The notes under the pieces are model-generated. The model had not been told where the DNA came from. It saw nothing but the letters and a program-made list of their open reading frames with translations, and searched no databases. The position numbers and the translations under genes were made by a program. A DNA stretch of 10,196 nucleotides from CAYRAV01 sp964422365 (GTDB lineage: Bacteria; Bacillota; Clostridia; Lachnospirales; Lachnospiraceae): positions 1 through 10,196 of the forward strand of contig CAYRAV010000089.1 in the NCBI GenBank assembly GCA_964422365.1, given 5' to 3'. Of this stretch, positions 1 through 5,159 are shown in pieces (position 1 is the first letter of the stretch; every line of letters begins with the position of its first letter).

Positions 1-675
1 ACATTAAGAAGAACTGGAATAAAAAGCTGTATTGATGAGCTGCTTTGGATATGGCAGAAAAAATCCAATAATATCAAAGAGTTAAACAGCCATATTTGGG
101 ATAGCTGGGCAGATGAGGATGGAAGTATTGGAAAAGCATATGGATATCAGATGGCTGTAAAGCATCAATATAAAGAAGGAGATATGGATCAGGTGGATCG
201 TGTTATTTATGATTTGAAACATAATCCTTATAGCAGGCGGATTATGACAAACCTATATAACCATCATGATTTAAATGAGATGAATTTATATCCATGTGCA
301 TATAGCATGACATTTAATGTTACGAAACAGAAAAACAGTGAAAAATTAATTTTGAATGCTATTTTAAATCAGAGAAGCCAGGATATTTTAACAGCAAATA
401 ACTGGAATGTATGCCAATATGCAGTATTGGTTCATATGTTAGCACAGGTTTGTGATATGCAGGTGGGAGAACTAGTACATGTGATAGCGGATGCACATAT
501 TTATGACAGACATATTCCTATTGTAAAGGAGTTGATAAAACGTCCTGTTTATGATGCACCAGTTTTTTGGATAAATCCGGATAAAAAAGATTTTTATGAA
601 TTTACAGTAGATGATTTTAGATTAGAAAACTATGTGACTGGACCACAGGTGAAAAATATTCCAGTGGCTGTTTAA
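1..675 (+). CDS. thyA: Thymidylate synthase (ThyA type), 5' end missing
   Basis: This enzyme makes dTMP from dUMP with methylene-tetrahydrofolate as methyl donor and reductant, releasing dihydrofolate. The frame is open from the first base of the window, so the true start lies upstream; 224 residues are visible of a family that usually has about 264-280. In order one sees the IWDSWADEDGSIG-AYG segment near the visible N-terminus, the phosphate-binding arginine pair in PYSRRI (235-240), the catalytic cysteine in LYPCAYS (codon 295-297), the RSQD motif (373-384), the dUMP-binding Asn in WNV (406-408) and the H-x-Y pair in DAHIYDRH. The stretch after RSQD reads ILTANNWNV where E. coli has VFLGLPFNI, so a usually conserved Gly is Ala; the binding residues themselves are kept. 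The C-terminus ends PVAV, close to the family's usual PVAI. The DHFR gene follows on the same strand 180 bases later and recycles the dihydrofolate product. Family assignment is secure; only the missing N-terminus is unknown. Confidence 0.95.
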   Translation, partial: TLRRTGIKSCIDELLWIWQKKSNNIKELNSHIWDSWADEDGSIGKAYGYQMAVKHQYKEGDMDQVDRVIYDLKHNPYSRRIMTNLYNHHDLNEMNLYPCAYSMTFNVTKQKNSEKLILNAILNQRSQDILTANNWNVCQYAVLVHMLAQVCDMQVGELVHVIADAHIYDRHIPIVKELIKRPVYDAPVFWINPDKKDFYEFTVDDFRLENYVTGPQVKNIPVAV

Positions 676-782
676 TTTATGATATTTCCTACAGATTTTT
701 ATTGCAATCTGGAATTTAAAGAGGACGATGAAGCAAGAAGCTCATTGTCTTTAGGCAATGGGTGGTTCACATAAATATGCAA

Positions 783-811
783 TTAATAAATTGTGATGCA
801 CAGCTTATAAT
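783..811 (+). promoter_or_regulatory. Possible sigma-A promoter of folA
   Basis: A perfect TATAAT lies at 806-811. The hexamer TTAATA at 783-788, 17 bases upstream, matches four of six positions of the TTGACA consensus. Transcription would begin near 818, leaving a leader of about 38 bases before the DHFR start. The -35 is weak and the region is AT-rich, so this is only a candidate. If real, folA can be expressed apart from thyA. Confidence 0.35.
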
Positions 812-855
812 AAATATTTTCACACATACTTTGGAAGGAAAGGCAGGCAGATTTT

Positions 856-1344
856 ATGAATATGATTGTTGCTGTTGATAAAAATTGGGCAATTGGATAT
901 CAAAATGATTTGTTGGTTAGAATCCCTGCAGACCAGCGTTTTTTTAGAGAGGAAACAACAGGAAAAGTAGTAATTATGGGAAGAAAAACATTAGAAAGTT
1001 TTCCAGGGGGGCAGCCGTTAAAAAACAGATTAAATATTGTCATAACCCAAAAAAGAAATTATAAAATACAGGGTGCAGTTGTAGTTCATAGTGTAGAAGA
1101 AGCTTTAGAATATGTAAAGGATTATAACCCAGAAGATATTTATGTAATTGGTGGAGCTAGTATTTATGAACAGATGTTGTTTTATTGTGATACAGTTCAT
1201 GTTACAAAGATTGATTATGCTTATGAGGCAGATACATTTTTCCCTAATTTAGATGAAAAAGAAGAATGGGAGATTACTGGCGAATCAGATGAACAGACTT
1301 ACTATGATTTAGAATATCTCTTTTTAAAATACGAAAAAAAGTAA
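856..1344 (+). CDS. folA: Dihydrofolate reductase
   Basis: This cytoplasmic enzyme reduces dihydrofolate to tetrahydrofolate with NADPH and is the target of trimethoprim. The 162 residues equal the usual bacterial length. Visible motifs are the N-terminal strand MNMIVAVDKNWAIG, the Met20-type loop followed by the acidic substrate residue (IPAD, D26, equivalent to E. coli D27), the NADPH-binding MGRKTLES (41-48), the folate-binding Arg in LKNR (R58), the cofactor loop VIGGASIYEQ (97-106) and the conserved Thr in HVTKID (T117). Position 21 is Val where E. coli has Trp22; this LLV-IPAD form is, to my knowledge, common in clostridial DHFRs. The ATG is preceded by a purine-rich ribosome binding region (GGAAGGAAAGGCAGG, 833-847) eight bases away. 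It follows thymidylate synthase, whose product it recycles. dfrA is an alternative symbol, but nothing suggests a mobile resistance gene. Confidence 0.95.
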   Translation: MNMIVAVDKNWAIGYQNDLLVRIPADQRFFREETTGKVVIMGRKTLESFPGGQPLKNRLNIVITQKRNYKIQGAVVVHSVEEALEYVKDYNPEDIYVIGGASIYEQMLFYCDTVHVTKIDYAYEADTFFPNLDEKEEWEITGESDEQTYYDLEYLFLKYEKK

Positions 1345-1429
1345 TAGTTGTAAAGTAGTTACAATTCCGTTGTACGTATTTGGTTTTATTTTGTTTCATT
1401 TTGGTTTGCTGAATACCATATATGACATT

Positions 1430-1458
1430 AAAAAGCAGGTTTGATCAAATAAACCTGC
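1430..1458 (-). terminator. Intrinsic terminator for leftward transcription
   Basis: GCAGGTTT at 1435-1442 pairs perfectly with AAACCTGC at 1451-1458 across an 8-base loop. The T-tract is on the minus strand (the plus strand has a run of A at 1430-1434), while the plus-strand side lacks a run of T. So by its tail the hairpin would stop leftward transcripts, although no minus-strand protein gene lies just to its right. It may end a transcript arising in the adjacent repeat element, or act as a weak bidirectional terminator for folA. Confidence 0.5.
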
Positions 1459-1474
1459 AAAATATGTTGTTAGA

Positions 1475-1756
1475 GCATATTTGAAAATTTATTGCCAAAA
1501 TCTGCATGTTCCACTTTGCGTACTCATCTGGGCATATGATAATTCATACCCATCTGGGCTGGCGGACTTTGTCCGATAAGGTATACCCATCCGGGTATAC
1601 CGCAACTCATGCCCTTTCGGGTTAGCGGACTTCGTCCGATATGGTATGGATATTTGATCCAAACTCATTCAATCTAGCCTGTTATCCTTCATAAATTTGG
1701 ATCGAATCTCCACAAGTTGTGACATATATCTTGTAACAATCAATTTTCAAACATGC
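1475..1756 (-). repeat. TIR-bounded element carrying a chain of hairpins
   Basis: The left end 1475-1494 and the reverse complement of the right end 1737-1756 agree at 18 of 20 bases (GCATATTTGAAAATTTATTG versus GCATGTTTGAAAATTGATTG). Inside is a dense series of short stems: CGGAC/GTCCG at 1563-1575, a perfect 9-bp stem GGTATACCC/GGGTATACC at 1580-1601, CCC/GGG at 1612-1621 and CGGAC/GTCCG again at 1626-1638. The block of C-rich stem, CGGAC hairpin and A/G-GGTAT occurs twice (about 1550-1585 and 1611-1646), and CATCTGGGC occurs at 1525-1533 and 1551-1559. Read on the minus strand, one loop is a GAAA tetraloop closed by C-G. There is no transposase, so it resembles a MITE or REP-like element. 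Its ends are also found near 4402-4440 and 4774-4796. Confidence 0.6.
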
Positions 1757-1866
1757 TTCTGTGTTGCACATGGTTCAATCACATCAAAATAATAATTACA
1801 AAAAAATAAGCATATATTAGAAACGATATTCATAATAGATAATAAGATTATAATTAGGTGAAATAT

Positions 1867-2658
1867 ATGCTCAGAAAATTATTAATAACAATAGTTTGTG
1901 TATTAACATTAATATTCTGTTACCAAATAGAGAGGAGAGTATTTCAAAATCAATTTGCACAGAAAGAAGATAACTCTGTTGAAAAGGAAGTGCTGAATAA
2001 AAATGAAATTTTGACAGAAAACGAGGCAGCAAAAGAAAAAAGGAAGGTATATTTGACTTTTGATGATGGACCTTCTAAAAATACAGAAACAGTATTAGAT
2101 GTATTAAAAGAGAATGATATTCATGCAACCTTTTTTCTAATTGGATCTTCAATTACGGAAAATGAAGTTGATACAGTGAAAAGAATAGTTTCAGAAGGAA
2201 ATGTGGTAGGAATTCACACATATTCTCATAAACAGGAGGAGATATATGCTTCTGCAAGTTCATATTTAGAAGATTTTAAAAAAGCATATGAAAAAATATA
2301 TGAAGTAACAGGGCTGCAGTCAAAAATTTTTAGATTTCCATGGGGATCTGCAAATAATGCATTGGGAAAAATAGATAAACAGGTAATCTCAGAATTGGAA
2401 GCAGAAGGATTTCAGTATTATGATTGGAATATAAGTGCAGAAGATTCTGTAGGAACACCAACGGCAGATTCCATTTTAAGAAATATAAAAAAAGATTATA
2501 CCAAATATAAGGAAGCAGTTGTTTTAATGCATGATTCTTCAATTAACAAACTAACAGCACAAATGCTGCCAGAAATTATAACATTATTTAGGGAAGCAGG
2601 ATATGAATTTGATACATTAGATCATATGGAAGTACCATATCAGTATCCCAGGGATTAG
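1867..2658 (+). CDS. Membrane-anchored polysaccharide (peptidoglycan) deacetylase, NodB/CE4 family
   Basis: A CE4-family metal-dependent deacetylase, probably acting on N-acetyl groups of peptidoglycan outside the membrane. I prefer the ATG at 1867 because AGGTGA (1856-1861) sits six bases upstream; an in-frame GTG at 1858 lies inside that ribosome binding site and would add three residues. The 263-residue protein begins with a basic-hydrophobic segment (about 2-19) that acts as signal anchor; the Cys after LTLIF is not in a good lipobox. A charged linker follows to about residue 58. The five CE4 motifs are present: TFDDGP (64-69, base D66 and metal ligand D67), HTYSH (metal ligands H117, H121), RFPWGS (156-161), DWN (186-188) and LMHD (H222, D223). 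All catalytic and metal residues are intact. The gene stands alone and converges on a SleC-like gene, suggesting cell-wall or cortex modification. A specific PdaA, PdaB or PgdA role cannot be decided. Confidence 0.9.
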   Translation: MLRKLLITIVCVLTLIFCYQIERRVFQNQFAQKEDNSVEKEVLNKNEILTENEAAKEKRKVYLTFDDGPSKNTETVLDVLKENDIHATFFLIGSSITENEVDTVKRIVSEGNVVGIHTYSHKQEEIYASASSYLEDFKKAYEKIYEVTGLQSKIFRFPWGSANNALGKIDKQVISELEAEGFQYYDWNISAEDSVGTPTADSILRNIKKDYTKYKEAVVLMHDSSINKLTAQMLPEIITLFREAGYEFDTLDHMEVPYQYPRD

Positions 2659-2676
2659 AGGGTGTTATACAACACA

Positions 2677-2738
2677 ATAGCATACCATATTGTGATATAT
2701 CCAAAGCAGGTATAACACTATATGGTATGTTATTTTTT
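2677..2738 (+). terminator. Intrinsic terminator of the deacetylase gene
   Basis: A 14-base arm at 2677-2690 (ATAGCATACCATAT) pairs with 2720-2733 with one G-T wobble and is followed by T6 (2733-2738). The loop is 29 bases, long for a terminator. A second perfect 9-bp pairing (GTGTTATAC 2662-2670 with GTATAACAC 2710-2718) crosses this stem, and a small stem CACAAT/ATTGTG (2673-2678/2689-2694) overlaps it. The structure starts immediately after the deacetylase stop codon. Confidence 0.65.
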
Positions 2739-2769
2739 ATATTGCAGTCTTTTGAATATTTATTTTTTA

Positions 2770-2954
2770 GCTACAGTTCAGCCATACAGAAGTTGATTGT
2801 GAAATCTGCATATGGGAGCGCTCTCATTAGGGGCATTTTGCACAATTATTTCTATGGAGCAGATGCCTGATATAAAGAGTCTGCCAGCCAATTTATAACT
2901 TTTTGGTTTAAAATAATATTCTGCAAATTCTGAATGGCACAAATGAACTGTTAC
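2770..2954 (+). repeat. MITE-like intergenic repeat, copy 1
   Basis: A 185-bp unit with imperfect terminal inverted repeats: GCTACAGTTCA at 2770-2780 and GTAACAGTTCA (reverse complement of 2944-2954), nine of eleven bases identical. It aligns along its length, in the same orientation, with 4886-5072; shared blocks in order include ACAGTTCAGCC, AATCTGCATATG, GCAGATGCCTGA, ATAACTTTTTG and TATTCTG. It has no coding capacity. The two copies lie on either side of the SleC-like gene. Confidence 0.65.
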
Positions 2955-3006
2955 AATATTGGAGAAAAATATATTGATTTTATATTGTGAAAATGGTTTG
3001 CCAAGA

Positions 3007-4296
3007 CTAAACTAATTCAGCAATCCTGCTAACACCTACAAAGATTTCTGATATTTTATACCAGGTTGGAAAGTCTACAATTCCAGAGGCAGGCAATCCA
3101 AAGATTTCCTGAAAAACTTTTACAGAGCGTTCTGTAGAAGTGCCAAATACACCGTCTTCTGCTGTTTTTGGTATAAGAGGATACCCTCTGGAAATAACAT
3201 TTAGCTGGTTTTGCATCTGACGTACTTTATCACCTCGTGAGCCAACAGACAAATCACTGCCAGGCCATGAAGCAGGAACACCAGAAATTTCTTCGGCAGT
3301 ATTGATATACATGTTATCACCATAAAAATACCGTATAATTTCAATAGCAGAATATCCTGAATCGCCTAAGTACTTAGAACCCCATTGAGTCATCCAGTTT
3401 GGACATGATACTTTCTGCCCATCACAATATTGTGTTAATATTGGCTGTTTTACACTAGGGCGTGCCAAATAATTCGCAAAAATAGTATCTACAATACTTG
3501 AAATATTGCTAAAAATATTTCGTTCTGGAATCCATTTATGATCATAAGCAGTTGAACTGGTAATTGTAAAATTGTAACCTTGATTTCGATACCATTCTGT
3601 GTAGACACGGTTTAAAGTAAAAGATTGGATTGCCAGAATATTTGCAGTAATTGTAGCTTCTGGCCAAGTGGCATAAATTTCACTAGAAGCAACATTTTTA
3701 ATATAGTCCTTATATTTGACATAATAATTTTTGGCAGAATTGTCTGTTGGAGGACCATCATGTACAACAATGTATTCGGGAACAACAACACGGCTTAATA
3801 CAATTTCTCCACTTTCATCTACCGGTTTGGTTTCTGTTTCAGCAATTTTTGGAGGATAATCACCATATAAAGTATTATCTGGAATTACGAAAAACTCAGC
3901 ACTTTCACCTAATGCATCATCCATTGGAAGGAGGGAAGCATTTTGTACAGAGGTCTCTCCGGGAAAGATATTGACACCATTAATTTCGAAAGTTTCAAAA
4001 CCAGGAACAGAAATACGAACATTATAGTTATTATATGGACGTTCGGCAGTGGGCTGGCTGCTATAGTCTGGCGAGGGAGCAGGCAAATCAATATTTTCAG
4101 CGCGTCCGATGGAATCTGTCTCTGCTTCTTTTATTGGTGTAGTCATGTCGTTAGGATTATAAACCTGAATTTTAGCATGGGTAATTGGGCGGGAGGCAAT
4201 GGTAGAAGTGACATTAACTTGCAGGTATCCTACATTTTCTTCATCATTTTGTAAAGAGATTAAGTTATTTTCATATAAGTTTGAATATCGAAACAT
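3007..4296 (-). CDS. sleC: SleC-like spore cortex-lytic / peptidoglycan-binding protein with SpoIID-like domain
   Basis: Probably a peptidoglycan hydrolase of the SleC type, which in Clostridium degrades spore cortex during germination after activation by Csp proteases; no csp gene is in this window. I chose the ATG at 4296 because GAGG lies six bases upstream; a TTG at 4308 and ATG at 4302 are in frame but poorly placed for that site. The 429 residues divide into an N-terminal beta-sandwich resembling a carboxypeptidase-regulatory domain (about 22-120, GYLQVNVTS ... NVRISVPGFETFEING), a SpoIID/LytB-like lytic domain (about 170-330) with the conserved acidic residue in VASSEIYATWP (E206) and the C-terminal signature TQWGSKYLGDSGYS, and a C-terminal peptidoglycan-binding domain (about 348-420, GSRGDKVRQMQNQLN ... 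DGVFGTSTERSVKVFQ). There is no signal peptide, as in SleC proteins made in the mother cell. Other SpoIID-PGB paralogues exist in this group, so the exact SleC role is inferred. Confidence 0.75.
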   Translation of the reverse strand: MFRYSNLYENNLISLQNDEENVGYLQVNVTSTIASRPITHAKIQVYNPNDMTTPIKEAETDSIGRAENIDLPAPSPDYSSQPTAERPYNNYNVRISVPGFETFEINGVNIFPGETSVQNASLLPMDDALGESAEFFVIPDNTLYGDYPPKIAETETKPVDESGEIVLSRVVVPEYIVVHDGPPTDNSAKNYYVKYKDYIKNVASSEIYATWPEATITANILAIQSFTLNRVYTEWYRNQGYNFTITSSTAYDHKWIPERNIFSNISSIVDTIFANYLARPSVKQPILTQYCDGQKVSCPNWMTQWGSKYLGDSGYSAIEIIRYFYGDNMYINTAEEISGVPASWPGSDLSVGSRGDKVRQMQNQLNVISRGYPLIPKTAEDGVFGTSTERSVKVFQEIFGLPASGIVDFPTWYKISEIFVGVSRIAELV

Positions 4297-4324
4297 AAAC
4301 ATCCTCAAAAATAAATTGTTATTA

Positions 4325-4352
4325 TACTTTATGCAAAAGTGAAAAAAAAGTG
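4325..4352 (-). promoter_or_regulatory. Sigma-K-like promoter of the SleC-like gene
   Basis: On the minus strand CATAAAGTA (4333-4325) matches the sigma-K -10 pattern CATA-N3-TA, and CAC (4352-4350) lies 16 bases upstream, matching the short AC-type -35. Transcription would start near 4316, about 20 bases before the ATG at 4296. A TATAAT overlaps at 4326-4321, but its sigma-A -35 position would be only a run of T. A TTGACA at 4378-4373 has no well-spaced partner. Late mother-cell expression fits the predicted cortex-lytic role. Confidence 0.4.
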
Positions 4353-4401
4353 AATTATCATTTATAGCAGATTGTCAAGCACAGGTTTATTTGTATTTGG
4401 C

Positions 4402-4796
4402 TAGAGTGTGTTTGAAAATTGTTTGTTACAAGATGTGCGTTTGTATTTTTTGTCTTTCACTCTTTCCTACAGACGCTTCGGTATAAGGAATTATTTTGAA
4501 GCATGTTTCAGAAAGGGCAGACGTTTTTCATACATGCTTGTTTACAAATTTATTGGTCAAAATGTATACTTTGGGAAATTTTGAAGGACATGGCAGAATT
4601 GTAATGATTTAACAGTTTTGCTTGTAAAAAGTGCTTGTAATTTGTCGTGTTATATGGTAAACTTGATACAGTTTAGGACATGGTCAGGTGTAGAAAAAAA
4701 TATTTCCCAAAGCAAAACAGTGAGGCTCTTTCTCATGTTTGGATATTCTTTTGTTGATGGTTTTATAGATTTGCTTGTAACAAAGCACTTTAAAAC
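4402..4796 (+). repeat. Degenerate element sharing ends with the 1475-1756 element
   Basis: 4402-4425 (TAGAG, then TGTTTGAAAATTG at 4408-4421) resembles the left end of the 1475-1756 element, TAGAG included (1471-1494). TTGTTACAAGAT (4424-4435) is the exact reverse complement of 1728-1739 near that element's right end. CTTGTAACAA recurs at 4774-4783, identical to 1730-1739, followed by a diverged copy of the same end, so 4402-4796 could be a larger, decayed relative. The interior is unlike the hairpin chain of the other element and contains a piece of a different repeat. The boundaries are approximate. Confidence 0.4.
4548..4604 (+). repeat. Fragment of the 185-bp repeat (right end only)
   Basis: ACATGGCAGAATTGTAA at 4588-4604 is an exact 17-base match to 5055-5071, the right end of repeat copy 2. 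The preceding bases (ATGTATACTTTGGGAAATT against ATGTATTCTGGGAAATT) also align. The left part of the repeat is absent, so this is a truncated copy lying inside the 4402-4796 region. Confidence 0.5.
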
Positions 4797-4885
4797 TTGA
4801 TAAGCATATCCAAAGTTAAGAAAGAAGCAGCCGTGACAGGGTATTATTTTTTTTTGTGCAATTTTCTGAAAAAAGCACAAATTGT

Positions 4886-5072
4886 GTTACAGTTCAGCCG
4901 GGCAGAAAGGATTGTGTAATCTGCATATGTGAGCTTACTCAATTAAAAGCAGCAGACACAGTCATTTCAATAGGGCAGATGCCTGACATGAATAATTTTT
5001 CAGCTGATTCATAACTTTTTGTTAAAAAATATGTATTCTGGGAAATTATGGATAACATGGCAGAATTGTAAC
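4886..5072 (+). repeat. MITE-like intergenic repeat, copy 2
   Basis: A 187-bp unit with terminal inverted repeats: GTTACAGTTCAGCC at 4886-4899 and GTTACAATTCTGCC (reverse complement of 5059-5072), 12 of 14 bases identical. It aligns with 2770-2954 in the same orientation. Its right end lies 87 bases before the carA start codon, so it may influence the carAB promoter or leader. It encodes no protein. Confidence 0.65.
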
Positions 5073-5159
5073 CAAATTCTATTTGGATTTGATAAGAACA
5101 AAAAAATATTCAGTTAATTGCTGTTCTAAAAAAACGAAGAAAGGATTAAGGTGTAATTT

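Larger units (their letters stand above)
1345..1857. other. 513-base gap between folA and the deacetylase gene
   Basis: I see no convincing coding frame here. The gap holds a small inverted repeat just after folA (TTGTAA/TTACAA near 1348-1365, without a T-tract), an intrinsic-terminator-like hairpin oriented leftward (1430-1458), and a 282-bp repeat element (1475-1756). The remaining 100 bases before the deacetylase gene are very AT-rich (about 1780-1855) and must contain its promoter, but I cannot pick a clear -35/-10 pair there. Confidence 0.7.
2659..3006. other. 348-base gap between the convergent genes
   Basis: The stretch contains the terminator structure at 2662-2738 and the repeat element at 2770-2954. 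The last 50 bases (2955-3006) are AT-rich with only weak short inverted repeats, so no clear terminator for the leftward SleC-like gene could be placed. No coding frame was supported. Confidence 0.6.
4297..5159. other. 863-base gap between the divergent SleC-like gene and carA
   Basis: Short open frames here have no good ribosome binding site or recognisable product, so I call none. The gap holds the promoter of the SleC-like gene, a degenerate repeat region (4402-4796) that includes a fragment of the 185-bp repeat (4548-4604), and a full repeat copy (4886-5072). The 87 bases before carA contain a 6-bp palindrome CCAAAT/ATTTGG (5072-5086) and weak promoter-like hexamers (TTGGAT at 5083, TTGATA at 5089) without a good -10. 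I saw no PyrR-type binding loop, T-box or attenuator terminator in the carA leader. Confidence 0.6.

Noticed and set aside
679..774. A 31-codon ORF directly after the thyA stop.
   Set aside because: No ribosome binding site and too short, with no family resemblance.
1358..1369. GTTACAATTCCG after folA, resembling a repeat terminus.
   Set aside because: A single short match without a partner end or internal similarity.
1858..1866. GTG start for the deacetylase, three codons upstream of the chosen ATG.
   Set aside because: The GTG lies within the AGGTGA ribosome binding site that is well spaced for the ATG at 1867.
4297..4308. TTG (4308) or ATG (4302) start for the SleC-like gene.
   Set aside because: The only good ribosome binding site (GAGG, 4306-4303) overlaps or directly touches these codons and is properly spaced for the ATG at 4296.
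4618..4800. Open frames of 60-76 residues on both strands between the SleC-like gene and carA.
   Set aside because: They start with poor codons or lack ribosome binding sites, have no recognisable product, and overlap degenerate repeat sequence.
4853..4881. Inverted repeat TTTGTGC/GCACAAA as a terminator.
   Set aside because: The T-run precedes the stem on the plus strand, and on the minus strand the stem is followed by A, so neither orientation gives a terminator tail.
5094..5132. AGAACA/TGTTCT inverted repeat upstream of carA as an attenuator.
   Set aside because: Only 6 bp around a long AT-rich loop, followed by A rather than T on the coding strand; likely chance.
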